Counted from the stretch's first letter, positions 30,669-42,058 are shown. The stretch is 64,000 nt of DNA from Karstenula rhodostoma CBS 690.94 (GCA_010093485.1 MU001497.1:376181-440180), one strand, 5' to 3'. Numbers and translations: made by a program. Notes: generated by a model not told the origin, from the letters alone.

Positions 30669-32881
30669 ATGGAGGACGCATCGCCTCGTGTGCTGCTGTA
30701 CATCCTGCGCCGCGATGTTCGCCTCGCAGACAACCCCATCTTCCACGCTGCATCCACCAATTTCAAGACGAATACATTTACGAAACCAGTACACGCCTCT
30801 GATACCCACATTCGCAATCATATTTCTGTTCCAGACCAGGACATCCCTTCCTTCACGCATCTTTTACCTGTATATATCTTACCGTCCAACCAAGTCGAGG
30901 TCTCCGGTTTTCTTTCGGATTCGACCACAGAATCTCCATACCCAAAAGCACAAAGCCGTGTCGCAGGTTTCTGGCGGACGGGACATCATCGAGCGCAATT
31001 CATGGCCGAAGGTGCGTGGGACCTGAAAGAGAAGTTACAGAACCTTGGTTGCGGATCCGATTTGCAAATAAGAGTTGGAAAAATAGGCGAAGTGGTAGAA
31101 AACATACTGCAATGGTATACAGACGAGAAGAACGCTGGTCGTAGTACTGTAGACGTTGCAGCCATATGGATGACCGCAGACGAGGGCAGTGAAGAGAAGG
31201 AGGACGAGGCGGATGTGCAGCGTATTTCTTCCGAGAGAGAGGTGGCGTTCAAGGCATGGGCTGACGAAAAGTATTATATTGATAAGTGGGTTCCTCCTAC
31301 ACCGCCCTGGGTCAGCCACCTGGCCGTGTTCATGCAAGCTAACGTCACCACAGTCGAGATTTACCCTTGCACGACATTGCCGACCTTCCGAACGTCTATA
31401 CGACATATCGAAAATCATTGGAACCACTCCGATCACGACCGCGACCTAGTATACCTGCTCCTACACAGCTTCCACCATCGCCCCCCGAAATTCCCCCTCA
31501 AAACCATCCCTTCGAGATTCCAACCAGCCGAGAAGGACTAATCAAGGCTTTGTTACAGCCTCTGGAAGATGACCCCAAACATGGCTTGCAGCATCCACCT
31601 CAATGGCCTCCGGAGACTAAATCTTCGCATCCTTTCCCTGGAGGCGAGGCAGCAGCCCACGAGCGACTTCGCTATCTTATCTCGGATGGTGCCATGAGTA
31701 CGTACAAGACGACACGGAACGGCATGGTTGGAGTTGACTACAGCACCAAGCTTTCTGGTTTTCTTGCTCAAGGTAAGTTCTTGATAGGATACCTGCAAAC
31801 CAAACCTTCATTCGTTAACCCCATCTTATAGGACACATCACTGCACGTCAAATCCACTGGTCAATGATGGATTTCGAAGAAGGGAGAGGTCCTGGTGAAA
31901 AGATTGCAGATTATGGGAAAGGAGAGAACGACGGCACCGCAGGTGTGAGGCTCGAGCTGTTGTGGCGGGACTACATGCATCTCTGTGCGCGCAAGTTTGG
32001 CAACAGAATGTTCCACCTAGACGGCATACAGGATCCGTAAGTCATCCCAACAAACCTCAATTCCAGGATTCGTTGAAACCAAAGCTAATCCGCGCAGTAG
32101 CAAACGAACATCCAGCGACGTCGAGCCCGAGACGCACCACGAGCAACGACCCTCACGCAAGCGCTGGAAACGCGTCCACCAAAGCGGCGGCCTAGGCGAC
32201 ACCCCCGAGCGCACGCGAGAAGTCTTCGGTCGATTCCGCTCCGGTCGCACCGGCATCGGCCTCATCGACGCCGCAAACCGCGAGGTCTTCCTCACGGGCT
32301 ACACGTCCAACCGCGCCCGCCAAAACGTAGCTTCTTTCCTCTCAAACTCCTCCCATCTTGGCATCGACTGGCGCGTCGGCGCGGAATGGTACGAGTACCT
32401 CCTCATCGACTACGACATGGCCAGCAACTGGGGCAACTGGCAGTATGTCGCCGGCGTAGGCAACGATCCGAGACAAGGCCGCGTGTTCAACCCCGTCAAG
32501 CAGGCGCTGGACTATGATCCCCAGGGCGAGTATATCAAGACGTGGGTGCCGGAGCTAAGACAACTTCCTCTGACGAAGAGCGTGGCGATGAAGAAGCAGG
32601 AGGTTGACGAGCAGAAGCTGATGGGTCTCTACCAGGCGTGGAGGCTCGGTGACTGGGACAAAGATCGACTCGGGCTGAGAGGCGTGGAGTGGGTCGAGTG
32701 GCCGCTGGTCAAGATACAATTCTCTGTCAGTAGAGGACGCGGCAGGGGCGGTTCGGAAGGCCGGGGTAGGGGCAGAGCCTGGCGAGGTCGGAGTCGCGGC
32801 AATGATAGAGGGAAGAAAAGGCTCGAGCTCGAGAAACAGATGGAAAACGTGCAGATTGCGGATGGGGAGAATGGAGGGTAG
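30669..32881 (+). CDS. Cryptochrome DASH with RG-rich tail
   Basis: Four exons: 30669-31285, 31354-31772, 31832-32036, 32098-32881, giving 674 aa. The N-terminal photolyase domain (antenna-binding Rossmann fold) begins VLLYILRRDVRLADNPIFH. The FAD domain has GGEAAAHERLRYLI, STKLSGFLAQGHITARQIHW, ELLWRDYMHLCARKFG, GRTGIGLIDAANREVFLTGY, TSNRARQNVASFL and DYDMASNWGNWQYVAGVGND, all typical of cry-DASH, which repairs CPDs in single-stranded DNA and acts as a blue-light receptor in some fungi. The last 50 residues are RG-repeat rich (SRGRGRGGSEGRGRGRAWRG), a likely RNA-binding extension. There is an insertion of charged residues, EGSEEKEDEADV, after the antenna domain. Identification is strong; a signalling role is not shown by sequence. 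Confidence 0.95.
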
Positions 32882-33271
32882 TGTCGAATATTAGCGTTTT
32901 TGCCAATTTGCGTCTTTCCTCACCATGGTCATGTACTACTTACTACAAGTTCGCTTCGCTTGCTATCGTCGCGTGCTCCCCGTGTCATCCAGGCTATCGT
33001 CAAGACGAGTGAGTGACATTGTAGACGCTTCCTAGCTTTGTCTCACCACAAAGCACACCATCGCATTGTGAGACAAACAACACACTGCACCCCCAAACCT
33101 CCACAATACACCGCCCCTCTGATAAAGCCAACCCTCATTCCATCCATCCACCCTCCCCAAACCCATCCCCTCATGTGCAGGATCCGCATCTCACCTCTCC
33201 ACCACAAGCCAACTCCCAAACCTACCCAGCTACCTATCCATCCCTCCAACCTCGAAAAGCAAACCCGCAAC
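32882..33271. other. Short intergenic gap
   Basis: This is the promoter/leader of the J-like gene and is C/A-rich near the start. The reading frame stays open upstream to 33038 but lacks an upstream ATG and reads as low-complexity Pro/His/Thr. Confidence 0.5.
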
Positions 33272-33940
33272 ATGTCTCTCCCCCGCACTTTCTGCCTCTC
33301 CTCCGCCTCCGCAGCCCTCACTCCCTCCACCGCCCTCACATCCTTCACAAACCACTACGAGGTGATGAAGCTATACCCCAGCGCTAGCACAGAGGACGTC
33401 AAGACGCAGTTCCGCACGCTGCGCGCGGAGTACTTCGCCTCGGATGCGCGTCGGTACCGCCAGCTGCAGACGGCCTATGCCGTCCTAGTCGACGTCGAGG
33501 CGAGGCGGGAGTACGATGAACTGTACCGCGCGAGTACGGGGCTGTCAGCGGTCGTCAGCGAGAGTGGAGGTGCAGACGAAAGCAGCAGGTCTGCTGGGAG
33601 TTCTGGTTCTGCCAGGAGCGCGCTGGTGAAGGCTGCGGTGTCGAGGATCGATGCGCAGACGGCGGAGGGCAAGGCTGAGGAGGCGCGGCGGTGTACAGAG
33701 GAGGAACTACTACGGCGCGTAGAAGAAGAGGAGCAACGCTGTGCGGAGGAGCTGCGGGGGCGCGAGGCCGATCCGAATTGGGGACTCAAGCACTTCTCGC
33801 CGGTGTATGCGCCGCTGATTGGGTCGGAGCCGTATCATAGCTTTGTTCCCGTTGCGGTGGATTATGAAGTCGGTGAGGTGAAGAGGAGGGCTAGGCGGCC
33901 TACATATGTGGGGGAGATTGCGGCGAAGGCGGTGCCGTAG
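33272..33940 (+). CDS. J-domain-like protein lacking HPD
   Basis: A 222-aa unspliced ORF, with the start at ATG 33272 (MSLPRTFCLSSASAAL). The N-terminal 28 residues are Ser/Ala/Arg-rich without acids, like a mitochondrial presequence. Residues about 29-90 follow the J-domain pattern: NHYEVMKLYPSASTEDVKTQ, FRTLRAEYFA, YRQLQTAYAVL and RREYDELY. The HPD tripeptide expected in the loop between helices II and III is missing (EYFASDARR instead), so Hsp70 stimulation is unlikely. A Ser/Gly linker and a long acidic/Arg coiled-coil stretch (EEELLRRVEEEEQRCAEELR) follow. The C-terminus has NWGLKHFSPVYAPLIG. The family is recognisable, but the function is not established; a structural or assembly role in mitochondria is inference. 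Confidence 0.78.
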   Translation: MSLPRTFCLSSASAALTPSTALTSFTNHYEVMKLYPSASTEDVKTQFRTLRAEYFASDARRYRQLQTAYAVLVDVEARREYDELYRASTGLSAVVSESGGADESSRSAGSSGSARSALVKAAVSRIDAQTAEGKAEEARRCTEEELLRRVEEEEQRCAEELRGREADPNWGLKHFSPVYAPLIGSEPYHSFVPVAVDYEVGEVKRRARRPTYVGEIAAKAVP

Positions 33941-34201
33941 GTTGGTAGAGGTGAAGATGTCTAGCTGGTTTAGATGTCTGACGATGCCCCCTCTTAGTTG
34001 GAGAACAGTATGTTGTTCTGTGAGCAAAATAATCAATGCTGTAAGATCTAAGAATGGCTCTGTCCTCTTGTGAAGTCTTTGTCGTTTCATCTCGCATTCA
34101 GTCTGTCGCTTCACAACATGAAAGGTCTACACCTAAAAATGAGATACTAGCAACCACCACACGATAGGAGTATAGCAGATGGAAGAAGCAGCAGCAAAAA
34201 T

Positions 34202-34291
34202 TGACTCAGCCGAGGTTCGAACTCGGGACCTTCAGTGGTCGCACAGTTGAGGCTGTGAGACTGACGTGATAACCAACTACACCACCGAGCC
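34202..34291 (-). tRNA. tRNA-Val (CAC), with intron
   Basis: The reverse complement folds as a cloverleaf: GGCTCGG acceptor, TGGTGTAGTTGGTTATCA D arm, TCAGT/ACTGA anticodon stem with loop CTCACAC (anticodon CAC), and a T arm with GTTCGAACC. A 16-nt intron lies one base 3' of the anticodon, leaving a 74-nt core. The exons are almost identical to the two tRNA-Val(AAC) genes in the window. Confidence 0.93.
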
Positions 34292-34560
34292 GTTTGTAAT
34301 GATTCATGTAAATGTGTCCAGAATTTGTAATTATATACAAAAAGAACAAAAGACCCCAAAACGAGTTTGAGTAAGATCTCGACCTCCTTGGCTTCAGTCA
34401 TGGACTTCGCGTACAAGGGTGCGTTGGTGCATTAAGTAGCGTCTATGTTACCGAGCCAGTAAAATTCTATCCGAACCACTACACCATCCAAATCATCGTG
34501 TGTGACAAGCATCGCAATTTGCGGGTTCACGAATTCCCATATTCCACCGCATAACCTCGC

Positions 34561-36826
34561 TCAAGTATACGCCCATCCTGGTACCGGTGCCTGAGCATGC
34601 CCATTCTTGAAGGCATCCTCCGGCATCATCGCGCAATGCCCGACCCCATACTGAGGCTGACCACACTGTCCCCACCTCATATTTCCGTACAAGGAATCGT
34701 GCTTGAGCATCCCATACGGCAAATGACACGCCGCACTGATCGCCGCGCTACACGTCGCGACCACAGGCGGCGCACCCTGGGGAAACCTCCTAAACGCCAA
34801 CGCAATCGCGCTCAGCATCAACAACACAGAAGCCACGATGCAGAAAATAATTGCAATGGGTGAGTATCCGCAGTTCAAGAATCTTGGGCCAGCTCGCCGG
34901 TGCTGTGTCAGCGTGCCGTCGGGGTCATGAATGTTGAGGGAGATGAGGAAGATGCTTTGGGAGATGAGCCAGTGCAGTATGACTTGCAGTATGAGGAGCG
35001 GTAGGCCCCACACGAGCGGTGCGCCGAGAAGCCATGTCCCTCGCTGCTTGCCGTGTGCATTGTTGACCATCAGGGGTTGCCCTTTTGTGCCGAAGGTGGC
35101 CCAGTCGGCGGCGAGGAACATGCTCGTCATAATACCCATGTAGAGGAGCCAAACTGAAGCCAGGAGAATTTGAGGTATGTTGGCTAGGAGCGCCACACCG
35201 ACCAAACTTGTTACAGCGTCGTAAAGGACGATGGCATCCTGGTGCGCCCGACCAAAACCGAGTCTCCAGAGAGACGATAGTGACAGGGAGTTGCCGCGGC
35301 TTTTCGTATGGACGAAGCCCCAGCCACCGAAGAAGGCGATGATGGCGAAGCAGGCGAGCATCATGAGGATGAACAACGTCCACTTGGGTGTGCTCACTGA
35401 TTTGGCCCAACGTTGTCGGCGAGGCTGGTATAGTACGCCGTTGCCTGGGTATCTCCAAGTGTGGCCAACATCGCGCCAGCCTGTCAGACACATGCCCCTA
35501 GTGGTCTCGTCTTCTCGTTTGAAGAAGCTCGAGACTGAGTCGCCGACAGTGGTCAGAATATTCTCGGCGTTGTATCGCAACAACACCCACGTCATCGCAA
35601 TCACTTTGATTACGTTGAAAACGATGACTACGAGCATGATGTCCACGCTGAATTCGACTTCGCATACGTCTTCGGTGCGTTCGGAAAGGCAGTAATCAAT
35701 CGGATAGCCCCATACCGTCCAATTGTCAGCGTTGGCCTTGAAATCGTCGGGTTGACATTTGACGTTCCCACCATCCTGAACCCTCGAGCAAATCCACCAG
35801 TTGTTGTCCATGCCACCATCGTCCAACTCGGAGATCCCGTAATCGAGCACTGAGTTGGTTGTGTTCTTCTCTTTTGAGACTAGAACTAGATTCCGCCGTG
35901 CGGTCATGAATACATTCGAGTAGGCCTCTATACAATCGCGATTGCTCAGTCTCTCCCAAGAAGAAGCATTCTTCTGTATCTGGTCATAGTACTCGTACAG
36001 GTTGTCGATTGTTGCCGTGTCGCTAAAGGGCACGTAGGACGTCTCACCTGGAAGAGCTGGAAGCATCCAGTGAGGTCTACCCCCAGAGTTTTGTAGGGGG
36101 CCTGTGAGATTATAGGATGCACCCTCGAGGAAGTCTGGGGTTCCGATGGTGTAGTAGTAGTTGTTTGCACTTAGCGATACAAACACCAGCGAATTGTATC
36201 TGTGTCGTATTAGCATGGCTTGAGAACGGAAAATTGGGAGCGACTAACAGTAGATGGAAAGGCACACTGCTGACACACAAAAGCAGTACAACTAAGCTCT
36301 TCCTTTTCGCGATTTTGCCAAGGTTGCGCAGGCTCAGTATACCCACGTGAAGCCACTTGCGCTTCGCATGCGCCTTGTCGATTTCTTTGCGACTCGGAGA
36401 ACAGTAGGCAGACATGAAGGCATTGCTACCCGTCAACAACGACGTTGACAGGACGTTGATCAGCAAATGTAACCACGTGTTCGTCGACTTTGCGACATCG
36501 CAGTCTCCGCGCTGGATGATTCCAAGGCCGGAGCTGATACCGCCGTAATGCGTCTTTGCGTAGAGAAGCCATGATACGTTGACGACGAGCACGATGATCG
36601 CAACAGCCAAAAACAAGCGCAGTGTTCTTTTCAAGCCACCGAAATGTGCTTGGAACCAGGTTTGCTTGGGCTTCGGATGTTGGTCAGCCTCTGGAATGAA
36701 GCGTTCGGTTGGCGTGGGACCCCATTTCGCCGGTGCGCTCTGAACCGGCTCTGCTTGATAGACGGGTTGATACGTAGTGTTCTGATAGGACTGCGGTGCC
36801 CACTGTTGGTAGTAGTTCGTCGCCAT
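34561..36826 (-). CDS. DUF6536 multi-pass membrane protein
   Basis: Exons 36249-36826 and 34561-36199 (49-nt intron, GTTAGT...CACAG) give 738 aa. The N-terminus is Tyr/Gln/Pro-rich and cytosolic. From about residue 62 comes the DUF6536 pattern: GLKRTLRLFLAVAIIVLVVN, GDCDVAKSTNTWLHLLINVL, SNAFMSAYCSPSRKEIDKAH, KRKWLHVGILSLRNL and the join VPFHLLYNSLVFVSLSAN. A luminal or extracellular Asn- and Cys-rich region follows (NNWWICSRVQDGG, YPIDYC). At least six more hydrophobic helices fill the second half, ending in PPVVATCSAAISAACH. The family is fungal, with function unknown. Transporter or sensor roles cannot be told apart from sequence. Confidence 0.9.
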
Positions 36827-37149
36827 CTGCTTCCGCTGTAGCAGGACTCACGATGCGTGCATGGGGTTCATATGCAAAAGAGTCACCCCTCGCAAGAGTC
36901 TCAGCCACCGAGTCCGCATTCTCCACGAGCTGAATCGATTGGGGTTGGTGCAGCTGGCAGACGGTAGTGCGACCGTAATCGCTAAAGTTTACTTGTTTGG
37001 GGTTGAGCATAAACATGGGTCGTGTCCCACGGCGCTTCCATGCCCCATGTCCGCCAACACGACAAACTGGGTTACACAACACTTTAGCAAAAGCAAAAAA
37101 GAAAGCCCGCGAATCGAACGCAGGAACAGGAGCGAATCGTAGATACGAA
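36827..37149. other. Intergenic, promoter of the DUF6536 gene
   Basis: No coding signal is seen between the membrane-protein start and the tRNA-Val gene at 37150. Confidence 0.5.
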
Positions 37150-37233
37150 TGACTCAGCCGAGGTTTGAACTCGGGACCTTCAGTGAGCTAACTAGTGTTA
37201 GACTGACGTGATAACCAACTACACCACCGAGCC
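37150..37233 (-). tRNA. tRNA-Val (AAC), with 10-nt intron
   Basis: The exons are the same as in the tRNA-Val(AAC) at 8635-8720, but the intron is 10 nt (CTAGTTAGCT) one base after the anticodon. The mature core is 74 nt. Acceptor, D, anticodon and T stems all pair. Confidence 0.92.
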
Positions 37234-37559
37234 TGTTGAGTGCACATGAAGAAATTATGATGAGAATTTGCTTTATAAAACTTCTGGAACAAGAGCATCG
37301 AGGTGCACTCGCATCCGCCGTGGTGGTGGTTTGTGCTGCGAAATTTCGGCGAGACCCACACCGGCCTGCAAGACAGGACGCAAGCGAACTTGCAAAAATT
37401 GATGTTTCAAGCGTAGAAAATGAACGACCTAGACTTTGCACCAGGCTCTAGGTAGCTCCGTCTTGATCCCGTTAATGCTGGGGGTCAGCGGGTAGAGGTG
37501 GTTTCGAATCTTCATATAGGGCTAAAGTGTTTAATTGGACAACCCTCGCACAGCTTCCA

Positions 37560-37637
37560 GCCCGCTTGGCTCAGTGGTAGAGCGTATCACTAGTAGTCGC
37601 TATGATAAGGTCATCAGTTCGATTCTGATAGCGGGCA
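37560..37637 (+). tRNA. tRNA-Thr (AGT), very short intron
   Basis: The acceptor is GCCCGCT against AGCGGGC, the D arm is TGGCTCAGTGGTAGAGC, and the anticodon stem is TATCA/TGATA with loop CTAGT-A, anticodon AGT. The T stem is ATCAG/CTGAT with TTCGATT. The loop is six bases too long and reads as an intron of about 6 nt (GTCGCT) next to position 37, leaving a 72-nt core. Confidence 0.85.
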
Positions 37638-38730
37638 ACATCAGCGTAACTTGCGTGTTTTATCTTTTTGGCGTTGCGCTCTGCTGCTGAAGGAGAACAT
37701 TTTTGTTTCTGCCTATAACCAGCAGTCTCCTTGAAATCTGGAAGTCACGTTGGGAGTCGAGATCCCGGAAGATGGAGCTCGTAGCCGTAGAAGAACACAT
37801 GAGTCTTTGTATCATGCATGGATGGTGCGTTTGGGATTTCGAGTCAACGCTATGCTCTTGCTTGCTCCCGCTGGATCACACACTATAAGAAGCGATCTCT
37901 AGGACGTACGTCAAAAAGCAGGTGCGTTTGCAGTAGAGCTATGGCAGCGCCATGGTTAGCAAAGTGGAAGTCTGGTTGCTTTGGGTCTCAGAGCTGGTGT
38001 TCTCTGAGATATGATGGTTGGTGTATAAGATACTGACGTCACGCCAAACTCATGAGGGCGCGGATCCAGCCGCGATGCATGCAGGGTTGTTGCTACGTGC
38101 TCCAGATGTTCAAAAACAACAAACGCTGATTCGTGTCATGGTAGGCGACGGGATGGGGAATGAGGACAGGCAGGTGCCGCAGCGTAGCAGCGCTGCGACA
38201 CATATACCTGTCCCAACAAGAAAAAGCGATCGTGTCCTGAGATTTTATAGCAGGCTACTAAGCCTTACTTACTTACCTAACCTTGTTATCCACTTATAAC
38301 GCTTCCTTTTATATTATATTTAGATAGCAGTTAGTCTATATTTATCTATTACTTTACAGGATACTACTTTATAGTTCGAGTCAACAATCAGAAAACCACA
38401 TGGTAGGCGACGAGAAGCCGAAAGCAGAAAGAGACTAGTCAGGCGTGGCTGGTGGCTTAGTCATGGTGTGGCGTCGATTGTTTATCGCGGGGCACCAGTG
38501 ACCAAACACCCTCCGCCATTCACGCCGACCAGTCTTGCGCTCTCACGAATCTCCTTTCTTTCTGAATTACTGTCATACTCGCTACTACCAGTTCCTCATC
38601 TGAAACACTCACAGGCAGAGGTTTGTGCATTCCGCGCCATTTCCAGTCACCCTGCTAACCTACGGAATGAGAAGCGGCCACCACGCAACACCACCAAGCA
38701 GGTATATCTGAGACAGCACTGTCGTGGAGG
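37638..38730. other. Intergenic, 1.1 kb with AT-rich patch
   Basis: No gene is supported between the tRNA-Thr and Mob1. The middle contains a conspicuously AT-rich tract (separate entry). Confidence 0.5.
38262..38372. other. AT-rich patch, possible transposon relic
   Basis: About 110 bp dominated by A and T (e.g. cttacttacttacctaacc, ttttatattatatttagat) in otherwise GC-balanced DNA. It begins and ends abruptly and lies beside tRNA genes, which are frequent insertion sites. It could be a RIP-mutated fragment. No ORF or terminal repeat is visible. Confidence 0.4.
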
Positions 38731-40088
38731 ATGTCGGGCTTCATAAGCACAATGTTCGTTCCTCCCATTTCCAAAGCTGCCTCGCTCGCTTCACCCCCTC
38801 GATTCCCAGCGAAACCGAAACCGCTGCAACCCGTCTTCACATTCGTTCAGAGCCAGAGCTGCATGTATCTTGGGATGGATATGTTCGACCAAGCTGAAAG
38901 GGATGGCATAAGAGACGCTTGGGCTGAGGGTGGTGGTGGTATCGCTCTCGTCTCGCCGCAGACAACATACAGGAGCCCGTTACAGCGCGCTGGGGAAGCA
39001 TTGCGGACGCAGCAGGCAGGAGCAACTTCCGCATCGTCTACAAAGAATGGTGCGGTGGGTGCTCTATTTCCGGCAGTATCCAGCGAACTCTTCGACCAGG
39101 TTCGTTTGCCGCGCCAGCGTGGGAACCAGTGCTTGGCTACCACATGCCGCAATTACTCCTACAAGCTGGTTTCCGCGGTTCAAGTGTCATCTCTGCAGCT
39201 CGAAACTTCAAGACATGGTCGCAGCAGCTCTGGCGAAGAACAAGAAGATCGCGGCGGTATCGAGCTAACCTCTAGTCTTGAGACGAAAGCGCAAACTGAT
39301 CAAACTGAGGGCATGAGCTTACTTTCTTCCTTGCCTAGTAATCCGCGCACACAAAGGCAACCGTTCAAGGGACAAAAGTCGGGCCGGGGCACCAGCAGTT
39401 GGCAGCTAAAGCAGTATGCCGAGGCCACGTTAGGTAGCGGAAGCTTGAGGAAGGCGGTCAAGCTGCCGGAGGGAGAGGACAAAGATGAGTGGCTGGCAGT
39501 TAACGGTATGGACAATGGTTGGTCCAATGGTGTTTTTCGCTCACAGATGGCAGTTATCGACTTCTACAACCAGATCAACCTTCTCTATGGCTCCATTACC
39601 GAGTTCTGCTCACCGCAGACATGTCCCGAGATGAAGGCTACAGACGAGTATGTAAAAATACAGCATATGTTTCTCCTTCCTCCAGTTCCAGCTAACACGA
39701 TAACCCTAGATTCGAATACCTGTGGCAGGACAACGAGGCGTTTAAGAAACCCACCAAGATGTCCGCCCCTGAATACATCGAACACCTTATGGCATGGATC
39801 CAATCCAACGTCGACAACGAGGCCAACTTCCCCAGCCGCATCGGCGTTCCCTTTCCCAAGTCCTTCGCCTCCCTCATCCGCAACATGTTCAAGCGTCTCT
39901 ACCGCGTCTACGCCCACATCTATTGCCACCACTACCCGGTCATAATCGAATTGGGTTTGGAGCCGCATCTCAACACCAGCTTCAAGCATTACGTCCTGTT
40001 CATCGACGAGCACGGTTTGGCGAGTGGTAGCAAGGACTTCTGGGGGCCTTTGGGCGACCTGGTGGAGAGCATGTTGAGGAGCGACTAG
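38731..40088 (+). CDS. mob1: Mob1-family kinase activator
   Basis: The core exons are certain: 39339-39505, 39554-39647 and 39710-40088. They encode [56 protein letters not shown], the zinc-site Cys in [39 protein letters not shown] and [11 protein letters not shown]. Mob1 activates NDR/LATS kinases in mitotic exit and septation. The 5' end is uncertain. A 23-nt first exon at 38731-38753 (MSGFIST) joined over a 585-nt intron gives [17 protein letters not shown], close to MSSFLTTVN of Aspergillus as I remember it (220 aa). The alternative is ATG 39313 ([14 protein letters not shown]), 221 aa without that intron. The frame is open over the whole interval. The donor GTTCGT is weak. Confidence 0.88.
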
Positions 40089-40352
40089 CTTGCGTGGGGA
40101 GAAGATGCGATGCGAGAACCATCGTTTCAGCAGTATCATATGGTTTTCGGATGCTGCAATCATCATTGCGGGACTACAGGCGAGCATTGAGCGGGCTTAG
40201 GCGTTTTCGGCAACATATCTTGGGCGGCACACTGATCTTTTAACTGGGCGGATACACGCAGCACCTGTTACGATGTATGAGTACGACTAGTAATGACCAT
40301 TATACATCTGTTTTCAAACCCCTAACCCTTGAATTAAATAATCTCATCCCAC

Positions 40353-42058
40353 CTACAGCTTCACAGGGTACCTCTTCCGCACCAGCCCGCCCCACTTCAT
40401 AAACGCAAATGGAACCGGCGTCACGGCCACGGTGACAAGCCCTAGCACCGTGTTTCCCCACCCGAGTCCTAAGCGCGCATACATGACGGGCCCCACGAGC
40501 GGGAGTAAGGCGCCGAAGATGCAGCGCAGGCAGACAAGAGCAGCGACAGCGGAGGCGGCGGTGCTAAGGAAGGCGTCCACCATGTATGTTTGGCAGGGGA
40601 CGAAGATGCCGAGGAGGCCGAAGCCGTAGGGGATGAAGGACAGGCAAGGGACGATCCAGTGGACGGAGGCGCGGGCAGTCCAGGCGTAGATGAAGAGGGA
40701 TGCGGGCATGAAGGGGGCAAAGTAGGGTGTAGTAGCGAGGCGCATCTCGGGCTCGAAGATGCCGCCGTTCTTGTTGCGCATGCGGAGCACGGTGCGGTCG
40801 TTGAACTTTACGACGAGCGCGAGCGCAAGAAACATGCCTAGTCCGAGGCCGAGATATGCGAGGCCCGTGTATTGGATCTCGAAGCCGTACGTGTTTTGGA
40901 AGACGTCTGGGATGGTGGTGAAGAGGAGGTAGAGCGTGCCGTAGACGATGCTGACGTACAGACTTATCAGAAATGCGATGGGCGAGCGGAAAAGGAATTT
41001 CGCTGGGCGGACGATGCTGCGTGCAAGGACTTGGCGGGGTGGCAGCCGCATTTCGAGCTGGGAGTGGAGGTCTGGGCGCCCGAGCTGGTTTCGTAATCTT
41101 TTGGTTTTGCGCTCGAGGATGGTGGGGTGGTTGGATTCGCGCATGTAGAAGATCATGGCGATGTTGAGGGGGACGGAACCCATGACGAGGATCCAGTATG
41201 CCCAGCGCCAGCCGAGATACTGCGAGATGAAGCCGCCTGCTATGGGGCCGACTGTGCTTATTAGTCTTTCTCTCTCTTCTCCAACATGGGGACAAAGACT
41301 AGGAACTTACTGATGGGAGCAAGACTGGGCGTACCAACTACAATCGCGCTTGCTGCCGCCCTCTCGTGCACTTTGAACACATCCCCGATGATGGCACTCA
41401 CGATCGTCATGCATGCTGAGCCGCCGATCCCAGCTAACAGCCTCATGACAATCAGACTCGACATGTTAGGCGCGAACGAGCAACCTAGAATGAAGGCATT
41501 AAAGAAAGCGCTCGATGCGTTGATGATGAGCGTACGCCCGTACAGTTCCGACAGTGGCGCAAGAAACAGCGGACCAACAGCGTAGCCCAACACGAAGATA
41601 GATATCATAAGGGAGCCGATGGTCCTATCGTCGGTGTTGAACTCCGCAAGGGTGAGGGATGTGCCGGGGGCGCAGAGGGACGACGCCATGGGGGAGAACG
41701 TGCAGATGGAAGCTATAAGGAGCATGAGAGTCCACTTCTTTCTCCAGGGCCAGTTTCTTTTGGGGGGTGTTAGGGATGGGTGGTTGCTTGCTGGGGACGG
41801 GGTGGAGGCTCACTGGGGGTTCTCGGGGTCGTCCGCGGAGTCCCATCCTACGAGGCTGTTTTCGAGATCCATGAGGACGAGGGCTCGGTCGCCGCTCCCC
41901 TGGGTGGTCGTCGTCGCTTTTTCTGGGGGGAGAGTGTCAGGGCCGGAGACAGTCGTGTCCAGGATGTCTTTCTCGACATCTTTGTCGATGTCGTGGCTCG
42001 TCCCTTCTGGGAGGCTTTTCTCGGAGCTGCATTGCACAGCTGGTTTTGTATCTATCAT
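40353..42058 (-). CDS. MFS transporter, DHA1-like
   Basis: Exons 41814-42058, 41311-41756 and 40353-41251 give 529 aa from ATG 42058 (MIDTKPAVQ); an ATG-independent frame extends a few codons upstream. The N-terminal 80 residues are acidic and cytosolic, ending ENPQNWPWRKKWTLML, the usual lead-in to helix 1 of fungal 12-TM drug:proton antiporters. Motif A-like LSELYGRTLI lies between helices 2 and 3, and RLLAGIGGSACMTI with ERAAASAIVV follows. SLAPIVGPIAGGFISQYLGW (motif C, antiporter type) spans the second splice junction. Twelve hydrophobic helices are visible. The substrate is unknown (multidrug or metabolite export at the plasma membrane). Confidence 0.9.

Noticed and set aside
37638..38730. 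Complete transposon around the AT-rich patch
   Set aside because: No terminal repeats, target-site duplication or transposase fragment could be found.
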